24,735 bases of DNA from positions 1-24,735 of the forward strand of contig CAMPKR010000004.1 in NCBI GenBank assembly GCA_946887345.1. Direction: 5' to 3'. The translations under genes were made by a program, and so were the position numbers. This document shows positions 16,862-23,677 of this stretch, in pieces; position 1 is the first letter of the stretch, and every line of letters begins with the position of its first letter. The DNA comes from an uncultured Bacteroidota bacterium. Its GTDB lineage: Bacteria > Bacteroidota > Bacteroidia > Chitinophagales > Chitinophagaceae. The notes under the pieces are model-generated. The model was not told the origin of the DNA. It saw only the letters and a list, made by a program, of their open reading frames with translations, and ran no database searches.

Positions 16862-18825
16862 TATTTAAGTTCAAGTTCGGTAGTTGTATTGCTCTCAACG
16901 GCAAACTTTATTACTTTCTCACGTGTATTTGGACCAGTGATGAACCGGGCTTCGTAAGGTCCGGGTTTTAATTCTATTTGTTGCTCATCCAATTTCCCGG
17001 TAATTTCCAAGTCCATAAATTTGACATATTTGTCGCCTAGAGGCGCGTAAAAGCTCACAACATTCATAGGGGTTATATTGGTGATCTGAATATATCCCGG
17101 CTCATTCAGGGTTATAGTTTTGGTGGAGTTCATATCAAGGTCTATGTAAAAATGGGACAGGGGCTTTGTGTTTACAGTTACATGATAACTTCCCGGCTCA
17201 TATACCAGGTCAATATCACAAGGCTGGTCTCTATCGATGCCGCCGGAGCGCTGTGCAACGCGGGCTATATATTCAGAAACCGGTCGATTAGGATTGTTTT
17301 TATATTCAAAGTGCAAAGAGCCATTAGAAACTGTTATTATCACTTTGTTTGTCTTATTGGCGGTAATCGTAACATTTTTGGCGGTACTATTTGCCCTGCC
17401 GTCTATCATAAAGTGGTATTTACCGGCAGGCAGTTTCTGGGGATCGGGCTTGTTGTGACCGTTTACTGTGCGATAGAACTTGTGAACAGTGTTACCTAAC
17501 ACTACATCCTTAACTAATATCTGCGGTGTGGTAGAGTAGAATCTTCCCTTACCATTTGTGAAGTACACTTCTACGGTTGTTTCATCTGCGTCCTCTGTTT
17601 CAACATTGTAAGTGATCTCCGCAGGTTTTTCTGATTTCACTATTGCCGGCTTGGTGGCAGGTTTTACTTTGGGGGCAGCGGCAGTAGGTTTCGGCTCCGG
17701 AATAGGCTCTTCCTTAATTTCCTTCCATACTATTTGGGGCAGCGCTACTTCCTTATAGGTAGGGACGGTAAACAACAGTGATAGTTTTCTTGGCTTGCCC
17801 ACTACAGTCAGTCTCTCTATACTTTCCTTCGGCAATGGATTGCTAATGTTAACCTGGGGCAAACTTACCGGCGTGAAAGATGGTTTTTCTATGGGTACGC
17901 GTGTGTGTGGCCCCTTGTTAATGCTATTGATAGCTGCTAAGATTTCTTTTTTTCTTTCAGGTTTAGGCTTTGCGTTTACTACAGGCAATTCCCTGGGTTT
18001 TTCAACGGGCAAATCAATGCCGCGTTCTGCCGGCTTGTGGGTTGGTTTTTCTACCGGTATTTCGATAGGCGATGTGTTAACAACATTAGGATCCTCAACA
18101 ATTTTTGGTTTAGGCTCGTCGGTTTGCAATGGTTTCAGATTAGCGGTATTTGACCTTAACATAGGCGCGTAACCCTCCACTATGGTATGCACCGTTTTAG
18201 GAATATCGAGAGGTGTCAATACCTGCATATAGTCCCCCATACATGCATAGGATTGTTCCAGTTCCCTGGAATTGTAAAGACTAATGATATACGGCGTAAA
18301 GTATATTTTTCTTTCCAGCAGAGTTTTTACAACGTCGCAGATATCGCCGCCACAGCTTTCGCCGCCATCGGTTATCAGTATAAGGCTATAGATATTCTTA
18401 TACTCTTCCTGCATATCTTCTTCCGCTGCTTTCCTGATCGCATAAGCGATAGGTGTAATGCCAAAAGGTTTAATGTCTTCGAGACGGAGGCCCATTTGGT
18501 CGATATTGTTCTTGCCGAACATTACTTCGTTTTTAGTGTCGTAACAGTTCTTTTCCGTTACAGAGTGCTGGTGACCAAAAACACGCAGGCCGAATTCAAC
18601 ATTCTTGTTGATCTTGTACATGCTATCCATCAGTGCGAGTATCACATCTTCAGCCGCTTTGTACCTGGATTTGCCGTTATGCCATTTATCCACCATGCTT
18701 GAGGAGCCATCAAGCAAAATCAATATCCGTGGCTGCTTGTCGAGCGGCTTTTTTTGCCCCCGGGCATGGTTGGAAAACAATAAGAAGAGAAGAGGGAGAA
18801 TAATGAGACCCCTAACAAAACGCAT
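16861..18825 (-). CDS. Secreted von Willebrand factor A domain protein with Pro-rich spacer
   Basis: The protein is 654 residues from the ATG at 18825, opening a signal peptide (MRFVRGLIILPLLFLLFSNHARGQ). The VWA domain spans about 30-215 with a complete MIDAS metal site: D39, S41 and S43 in DGSSS, T124 in FGITP and D153 in ITDGGES. Four cysteines (C94, C158, C163, C195) could form disulfides in the periplasm. A Pro/Lys/Glu-rich spacer covers about 235-402 with repeated EKP and PKP units. The C-terminal region from 405 is beta-rich and carries spaced turns LPAGKYHF, YEPGSYHV and LKPGPYEA, like PEGA-type or prealbumin-like modules. No lipobox, LPXTG or T9SS tail is visible. It heads the block with two acyltransferases and has a good promoter. 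Function is unknown; adhesion or envelope scaffolding is plausible. Confidence 0.85.
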   Translation of the reverse strand: MRFVRGLIILPLLFLLFSNHARGQKKPLDKQPRILILLDGSSSMVDKWHNGKSRYKAAEDVILALMDSMYKINKNVEFGLRVFGHQHSVTEKNCYDTKNEVMFGKNNIDQMGLRLEDIKPFGITPIAYAIRKAAEEDMQEEYKNIYSLILITDGGESCGGDICDVVKTLLERKIYFTPYIISLYNSRELEQSYACMGDYMQVLTPLDIPKTVHTIVEGYAPMLRSNTANLKPLQTDEPKPKIVEDPNVVNTSPIEIPVEKPTHKPAERGIDLPVEKPRELPVVNAKPKPERKKEILAAINSINKGPHTRVPIEKPSFTPVSLPQVNISNPLPKESIERLTVVGKPRKLSLLFTVPTYKEVALPQIVWKEIKEEPIPEPKPTAAAPKVKPATKPAIVKSEKPAEITYNVETEDADETTVEVYFTNGKGRFYSTTPQILVKDVVLGNTVHKFYRTVNGHNKPDPQKLPAGKYHFMIDGRANSTAKNVTITANKTNKVIITVSNGSLHFEYKNNPNRPVSEYIARVAQRSGGIDRDQPCDIDLVYEPGSYHVTVNTKPLSHFYIDLDMNSTKTITLNEPGYIQITNITPMNVVSFYAPLGDKYVKFMDLEITGKLDEQQIELKPGPYEARFITGPNTREKVIKFAVESNTTTELELK

Positions 18826-18844
18826 GGCAAATATCACTCTCTGG

Positions 18845-18874
18845 CAAACCTACACAAATGTGGGTGCTAAACAA
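18845..18874 (-). promoter_or_regulatory. Promoter for the VWA-GNAT-BioF2 block
   Basis: On the minus strand TTG (18874-18872) is followed after 19 bases by TAGGTTTG (18852-18845), an exact TAnnTTTG, with the VWA ATG 19 bases further on. Both elements and the spacing fit the Bacteroidota consensus. It also favours the ATG at 18825 over the GTG at 18837. Confidence 0.6.
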
Positions 18875-18986
18875 TAAAAAATATAAACAAATAGACACTT
18901 TGTGTGCAAAACAAGTATAAATAAAATCTACCGACATATATGCCCTCTTTGTACAGATATAAGACGTCTATACGCGGTAAAATCCA

Positions 18987-18994
18987 TAATTTTG
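18987..18994 (+). promoter_or_regulatory. Candidate -7 element for korA
   Basis: TAATTTTG matches TAnnTTTG exactly, 61 bases before the korA ATG. A TTG at the right -33 distance is missing (the nearest is about 35 bases upstream). The 230-base VWA/korA gap also contains small dyads, CACA-AA-TGTG at 18853-18862 and an ACAC/GTGT dyad near 18894-18904, that could be operators, without further support. Confidence 0.35.
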
Positions 18995-19055
18995 CAGGTA
19001 AATAAAAAGCTGGTCTCCCCGCCTTTTTAGCTTCTTAACTTTTGACTTTTTTAAT

Positions 19056-20903
19056 ATGTCTGTTCCTACCAGGATCATTGATGATGTTGTAATAAAGTTT
19101 GCCGGCGACAGTGGCGATGGCATGCAGCTTACGGGTAGCCAGTTTACCAATAATACGGCCCTTATTGGCAACGATCTTTCCACCTTTCCTGATTTTCCTG
19201 CTGAGATACGTGCACCGCAAGGTACCGTTCCCGGCGTGAGTGGTTATCAACTGCATTTTTCCAGCAACAGAATTTTTACTCCCGGCGACAACTGCGATGT
19301 GCTGGTAGCCATGAATGCCGCAGCGTTGAAGGTCAACATTAAAGCACTGAAGCCGGGGGGTATCATTATAGCCAACACCGATGGATTTGACAGTAAAAAT
19401 CTGCGCCTGGCGAATTATCCTGACGGCGTTAACCCAATAGAAGACGGGAGCCTGGAAGGCTTTGAGTTATACAAGATCGACGTAACCAAGCTAACCCGTG
19501 AAGCTCTTAAAGAGATACAAATGGGGGTAAAGGAAAAGGACCGAGCGAAAAACATGTTCGTACTTGGCTTCCTTTATTGGTTGTACAATCGCGATATGGC
19601 AAGCACTTTCTCCTTCCTGCACGATAAGTTTGCCAAGAAGCCTGAAATACTTGAAAGTAACATTAAGGCATTGCAATCTGGATACAATTACGGAGATACG
19701 ATAGAAGCATTTGCCAGCCGTTACCAGGTTGCGAAGGCTAAGCTTCCGCCGGGTCATTATCGAAGCATTACAGGTAATACCGCCCTGGCATTTGGACTTA
19801 TAGCAGCATCGCAAAAGTCGGGTCTCCCAATTTTTTTAGGTACGTATCCTATCACTCCTGCCTCTGATATATTGCATGAGTTGGCAAGACATAAGAATTT
19901 CGGCATTCGCACTTTCCAGGCAGAAGATGAAATAGCGGGCATTAGCGCAGCGATTGGAGCTGCGTATGGAGGTAGCCTGGGAATTACTACTACTTCTGGC
20001 CCAGGTATGGCGTTGAAAACTGAAGCAATGGGCCTGGCTGTGATGCTGGAAATACCTTTATTGATAATAAACATCCAGAGGGGAGGTCCATCTACAGGAT
20101 TGCCAACAAAGACCGAACAAAGTGACTTGCTGCAGGCATACTACGGGCGCAACGGCGAATGTCCTATGCCCGTGCTCGCTACGTCAACACCAAGTGACTG
20201 CTTTGATATGGCCTACGAAGCGGTGCGCATTGCTGTACAGCATATGACCCCCGTAATACTGTTAAGCGATGGCTACATCGCCAATGGTGCTGAGCCCTGG
20301 CGTTTTCCGCAAAGCAAGGATCTGGATGCGATAGAAGTTCAGTTTAAGAAGGGCCTGGCAGAAGGGGAGGAAAAGTTCCTGCCATATAAAAGAGATGAAA
20401 AGCTGGTTCGTCCCTGGGCTGTACCTGGCACGGCGGGACTTGAACATCGCATTGGCGGTCTTGAAAAAGAAGATGTCACGGGTAATGTATCCTACGATGC
20501 AGATAACCATGAACACATGGTTAAGATACGCCAGGAAAAAGTTGACCGGATAGCGGATTATATACCCGAACAAACACTGGATAGCGGTCCTGAGCAAGGA
20601 GATGTGTTGGTATTAGGTTGGGGTTCAACCTATGGGGCCATTAAAAGCGCTGTTGCAGAATTGCATGCATCAGGGAAGTCTGTAGCACATGCTCAGCTTC
20701 GATACCTCCGTCCATTCCCGCGCAACCTGGGAGCGATACTTGCGAGCTACAAACATGTTCTTATCCCTGAGATCAATAATGGTCAATTGGTAAAGATCAT
20801 CCGCGACCAGTTCCTTGTAAATGCAAAAGCCTATAACAAAATTAAGGGTGTCCCGATTACAAGGACGGAGCTTGTGAAAGCTATTTCAGATATTTTAGCT
20901 TAG
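19056..20903 (+). CDS. korA: 2-oxoacid:ferredoxin oxidoreductase, fused gamma-alpha subunit (KorA-like)
   Basis: The 615-residue subunit belongs to an enzyme that oxidatively decarboxylates a 2-oxoacid, probably 2-oxoglutarate, to the acyl-CoA with ferredoxin as acceptor. The N-terminal gamma domain covers about 1-200 (VIKFAGDSGDGMQLTGSQF, FPAEIRAPQGTVPGVSGYQL). The alpha pyrimidine-binding domain follows from about 215 (TYPITPASDILHEL with Y264-P268, EDEIAGISAAIGAAYGG, TTTSGPGMALKTEAMGLA, QRGGPSTGLPTKTEQSDL), then the C-terminal transketolase-like domain (VLVLGWGSTYGAI, HAQLRYLRPFP). There is no CxxCxxC cluster, as expected for alpha. The thiamine-diphosphate beta subunit is not next to it: the downstream gene is convergent and overlaps its TAG stop. 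Pyruvate or branched-chain 2-oxoacids remain possible substrates. Confidence 0.9.
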   Translation: MSVPTRIIDDVVIKFAGDSGDGMQLTGSQFTNNTALIGNDLSTFPDFPAEIRAPQGTVPGVSGYQLHFSSNRIFTPGDNCDVLVAMNAAALKVNIKALKPGGIIIANTDGFDSKNLRLANYPDGVNPIEDGSLEGFELYKIDVTKLTREALKEIQMGVKEKDRAKNMFVLGFLYWLYNRDMASTFSFLHDKFAKKPEILESNIKALQSGYNYGDTIEAFASRYQVAKAKLPPGHYRSITGNTALAFGLIAASQKSGLPIFLGTYPITPASDILHELARHKNFGIRTFQAEDEIAGISAAIGAAYGGSLGITTTSGPGMALKTEAMGLAVMLEIPLLIINIQRGGPSTGLPTKTEQSDLLQAYYGRNGECPMPVLATSTPSDCFDMAYEAVRIAVQHMTPVILLSDGYIANGAEPWRFPQSKDLDAIEVQFKKGLAEGEEKFLPYKRDEKLVRPWAVPGTAGLEHRIGGLEKEDVTGNVSYDADNHEHMVKIRQEKVDRIADYIPEQTLDSGPEQGDVLVLGWGSTYGAIKSAVAELHASGKSVAHAQLRYLRPFPRNLGAILASYKHVLIPEINNGQLVKIIRDQFLVNAKAYNKIKGVPITRTELVKAISDILA

Positions 20904-21844
20904 TTGTTTTTTTCGTTTTTATCAGAAATATTTGTCTGATCAATGATATAAGGTGGCCTGTCGCGTACATTGTTGTTAATCCGGCTAATGTATTCCCCTA
21001 TTACTCCGAGGGACAGGAGCTGTACTCCACCCAAAAACGTGATGCTAACAATTAATGATGCCCAGCCCGGTACTTGCTCTGACTTGAAGAAATAACTCCA
21101 AAGGGCATAAACAATAAGGAGAAAGGAAGCAATGCACACTATAAAACCCAGTTTAGTGGCCATCTTCAAAGGCCAGTCCGAGAAACCAGTGATGCCATTA
21201 AAAGCTAATTGAACAAGTTTTTTAAAAGGATATTTGCTTTCCCCGGCAACTCGCTCGTCTCTTTCATAAGTTACGTAAGCGCTTTTATATCCCATCCATG
21301 CTATTTGTCCCCTGATATACTTATCGTGTTCCTTCATTTTTTGAAGATGTACAAGTACGTCGCGGCTGATAAGCCGGAAATCTCCGACATTTTGAGGCAT
21401 TTCAAACGACGTGATCCTCGCCAGGGCCTTGTAAAAGGACTTGATGGCCCAAAGGCGAAGCCAGGGTTCTCCTTTCCTTTTCAGGCGCTTGGCGTAGACT
21501 ACCTTATTGCCTTCTTTGTATGCCTTGTATAAATCGGGTATAAGTTCGGGAGGGTCTTGAAGGTCGCCGTCAATAGTTACAATTGCATCGCCAATAGAAT
21601 AGTCCATGCCAGCAGTTATCGCCATTTGATGCCCGAAATTCCTGGAGAAGCTGACAAAGCGAAGTTTAGGGTTTGCGGCACAGGCCTCCAGCAATTTTTG
21701 CAGGCTGCCGTCGCGGCTGCCATCGTTTACGAATATGATCTCGTAATCCACGCCTATACCGTTGGCGGAGTTCACAAGGCGTTCCACCAACCGGTCAATA
21801 ATTTGATATTCGTTAAACACCGGCACGACTATCGATAAGTCCAT
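20900..21844 (-). CDS. GT2 polyprenyl-phosphate glycosyltransferase (DPM1/ArnC/GtrB-like)
   Basis: The 314-residue membrane-anchored transferase puts a sugar from a nucleotide donor onto a polyprenyl (undecaprenyl) phosphate at the inner face of the membrane. Visible features are the GT-A opening MDLSIVVPVFNE, IIFVNDGSRDGS (38-47), the metal-binding DGD at 92-94 in TIDGDLQDPPE, and RVAGESKYPF (198-207). Two C-terminal membrane helices (about 231-252 and 260-288) and the tail GEYISRI are typical of the GtrB/ArnC group. An in-frame ATG at 21859 exists, but the promoter element at 21864-21871 would start transcription at about that codon, so 21844 is preferred. It lies downstream of an ArnT-like gene that could use its lipid-linked product. 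The sugar is unknown. Confidence 0.92.
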   Translation of the reverse strand: MDLSIVVPVFNEYQIIDRLVERLVNSANGIGVDYEIIFVNDGSRDGSLQKLLEACAANPKLRFVSFSRNFGHQMAITAGMDYSIGDAIVTIDGDLQDPPELIPDLYKAYKEGNKVVYAKRLKRKGEPWLRLWAIKSFYKALARITSFEMPQNVGDFRLISRDVLVHLQKMKEHDKYIRGQIAWMGYKSAYVTYERDERVAGESKYPFKKLVQLAFNGITGFSDWPLKMATKLGFIVCIASFLLIVYALWSYFFKSEQVPGWASLIVSITFLGGVQLLSLGVIGEYISRINNNVRDRPPYIIDQTNISDKNEKNN

Positions 21845-21863
21845 TTTACTTCTGTCCATAGAT

Positions 21864-21895
21864 CAAATATATTATTGCTTTGCCAGAATCTTCAA
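21864..21895 (-). promoter_or_regulatory. Promoter candidate for the GT2 gene
   Basis: On the minus strand TTG (21895-21893) is followed after 21 bases by TATATTTG (21871-21864), an exact TAnnTTTG. It lies in the 93-base gap after the ArnT-like gene, so the GT2 gene may be transcribed separately as well as by read-through. Confidence 0.5.
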
Positions 21896-21937
21896 CGGTA
21901 AGTGCCTATCACAGGTACCAAACGCTCCTGACACATT

Positions 21938-23413
21938 CTATCGGTTCATCCCATGCACCTGGTAAATTGTGGCTTTACCCCGTTGTTCCACAACGTGTGT
22001 GTCATAATGTATCTCCATATGGGCTTTTACACTGTCATTATACACCATCAACAAGTCGTTGGCTGCCAATTCGCGTTCGTCTTTTAGTTGTGTTACAGGT
22101 ATATTCTTTAACCGGCAAGCCTTCATATACCACTGCAAGGGACTTTGAAGGTCTTCGAACACAACTTTCATTCGGTGTTCGTGCGGGTAGCCCTCCACCA
22201 GCATTTTTTGAATTATTATCCCCGCATCATTGGGCCCTTGCAGCCATCCTTCTTCCCTTATGGGAGTTGTGGCATACTTAACGATTTCCACAAATGGACC
22301 GATACAAATGAGAACCAGGAACACGTAGGGCAAGATCTGCCGGCCGAAGCGCCACTTCAATCCCGGGAAGTGGCATAGTATCCGGCAGGCAGAATATATA
22401 GGAATAGCAGCGATGATAGAGAACAATGGCAGCGCGGGCATAATATACCACGAATGCTTCGTGGTGCTCCCGGTAATAACGATGAAGTAAGAGAGCGAAC
22501 ATAACAATAAGTACAATCCCACATTTCGAAGGGACTTATATCTGTCTGTGAATATTAAGATTATACCCAATAAAAGAAACGGTAGAAACGGCTTAAAAGC
22601 AAAGAGATAAAGAGATCTAAAGTAGAATTCGGGGGGTTGACCATGACCTTCTTTGGCTTCATTGTATCTGCCACCGATCTCGTTTTCCCAAACGGCGCTT
22701 ATATAGCCATGGTTATATCTTTCGCGGAGCAGGTAGTAGCCAATTACAAACACGGCAAATATACCCATGGCTAAGTACAGCTCTTTGCTTTTTAGTATGG
22801 AAGCGAATTTTCGTTTGTAAATGGCGTATAATACCATTGCCGGCAGAAACATTAATCCCGCAACGCCTTTTGTGAGACAACCGAGTATTAATGCGGCTAC
22901 GCTAAGCCAAAATTGTCTTTTGCCGCCGTTCTCGATGAATGAATAAAAATAAAGCAGACTTACGGTTGTGAACAAGGTCAACATGCTGTCATAGTCGCCT
23001 GTCCGCGTTCCATGCTCTCTTATATAACCGGGTGAGCATATCAATACTATACTAGCAATAATGCCCAGCCAAGGTGCATTAAGCTCTCGCCTCGAGAAAA
23101 AATAAATAAAGAGGCAGGTTAGCAGAGCTGCAATTGCAGTGGGAAGTCTGAAGCTCAAATCGCTGATCCCAAATAAGTTGAACGAAAGAGTTTGCATCCA
23201 TATCAGGAATGGAGGCTTAGTGCTCCACATTTCGGGAGCATAGTCATAGGTAACAACAACAAGGTTCCCGGTATCATACATTTCTATTGCATTATTTGCC
23301 AATCTTGATTCATCCCATAGCATCAATGGGAGCTGATCACCCAAGTGGGCAAAAATCGGCATGTAAGTTACCAGGCATAATATTAGCAGGCCGGCCCAAT
23401 TACGTAATGGCAT
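21938..23413 (-). CDS. ArnT-like GT-C family glycosyltransferase, copy 1
   Basis: The 491-residue multi-pass membrane protein resembles ArnT/dolichyl-P-mannosyltransferase (GT39/GT83) enzymes, which move a sugar from a polyprenyl-phosphate donor to an acceptor such as lipid A or protein on the periplasmic side. The first periplasmic loop carries the catalytic-type acidic pair W33-D34-E35 (LWDESRLANNAIEM), followed by MWSTKPPFLIWM (62-73) and HGTRTGDYDSMLTLF (134-148), all ArnT-like. About ten or more membrane helices follow, then a soluble C-terminal domain from about 385 (WLQGPNDAGIIIQKM to IYQVHGMNR). The start ATG at 23413 gives a normal N-terminal helix. A second homologous gene lies upstream on the same strand, and the GT2 gene that could supply the donor lies downstream. 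Acceptor and sugar are unknown. Confidence 0.87.
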   Translation of the reverse strand: MPLRNWAGLLILCLVTYMPIFAHLGDQLPLMLWDESRLANNAIEMYDTGNLVVVTYDYAPEMWSTKPPFLIWMQTLSFNLFGISDLSFRLPTAIAALLTCLFIYFFSRRELNAPWLGIIASIVLICSPGYIREHGTRTGDYDSMLTLFTTVSLLYFYSFIENGGKRQFWLSVAALILGCLTKGVAGLMFLPAMVLYAIYKRKFASILKSKELYLAMGIFAVFVIGYYLLRERYNHGYISAVWENEIGGRYNEAKEGHGQPPEFYFRSLYLFAFKPFLPFLLLGIILIFTDRYKSLRNVGLYLLLCSLSYFIVITGSTTKHSWYIMPALPLFSIIAAIPIYSACRILCHFPGLKWRFGRQILPYVFLVLICIGPFVEIVKYATTPIREEGWLQGPNDAGIIIQKMLVEGYPHEHRMKVVFEDLQSPLQWYMKACRLKNIPVTQLKDERELAANDLLMVYNDSVKAHMEIHYDTHVVEQRGKATIYQVHGMNR

Positions 23414-23588
23414 TTTTGATCGATAAGATTTTTATAAGCGGAAAATTTTATGCCCGGCAGGCGTAAAGATTTATCCTCGTCGCTAATGTACGATTTATAT
23501 AATATTACGGCGGGATGCCGAAGTTAGAATAAAGACGCAAAAAAATGTTTTGTGGTTTCGCGGCGATCTGCGTTTGGCCGGATAGTGC

Positions 23589-23626
23589 AGGACTCGGGCT
23601 TCATGAAGCTTTTTGCAACGAGTTCT
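23589..23626. repeat. Inverted repeat with nested palindrome
   Basis: An 8-base stem AGGACTCG (23589-23596) pairs with CGAGTTCT (23619-23626) with one G-T wobble. It encloses the 12-base palindrome GCTTCATGAAGC (23598-23609), followed by TTTTT on the plus strand. It could be an RNA structure in the 3' region of the second ArnT-like gene or a degenerate repeat. Short-stem chance pairing cannot be excluded. Confidence 0.4.
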
Positions 23627-23631
23627 ACTAG

Positions 23632-23662
23632 GTTGTCAATGAGTTCATCTCATCGGCACAAC
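23632..23662. repeat. Two-tier stem-loop downstream of ArnT-like copy 2
   Basis: GTTGT (23632-23636) pairs with ACAAC (23658-23662) around an inner stem ATGAG/CTCAT (23639-23643 and 23649-23653) with a five-base loop. It lies 15 bases past the stop of the second ArnT-like gene, where a terminator would be expected, but no U run follows in the minus direction. Confidence 0.4.
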
Positions 23663-23677
23663 TATTGAGAGAGGCGG

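Larger units (their letters stand above)
23414..23677. other. 264-base non-coding spacer between ArnT-like paralogues
   Basis: I found no credible gene here. The left half is AT-rich (TTTATATAATATTACGG) and may carry promoter signals for copy 1, but no exact TAnnTTTG on the minus strand. The right half has two stem-loop-forming segments, listed separately. No fragment of a third GT-C gene was recognised. Confidence 0.5.

Noticed and set aside
23598..23614. GCTTCATGAAGC followed by TTTTT as an intrinsic terminator on the plus strand
   Set aside because: The stem is only four base pairs with a four-base loop and no plus-strand gene ends there.
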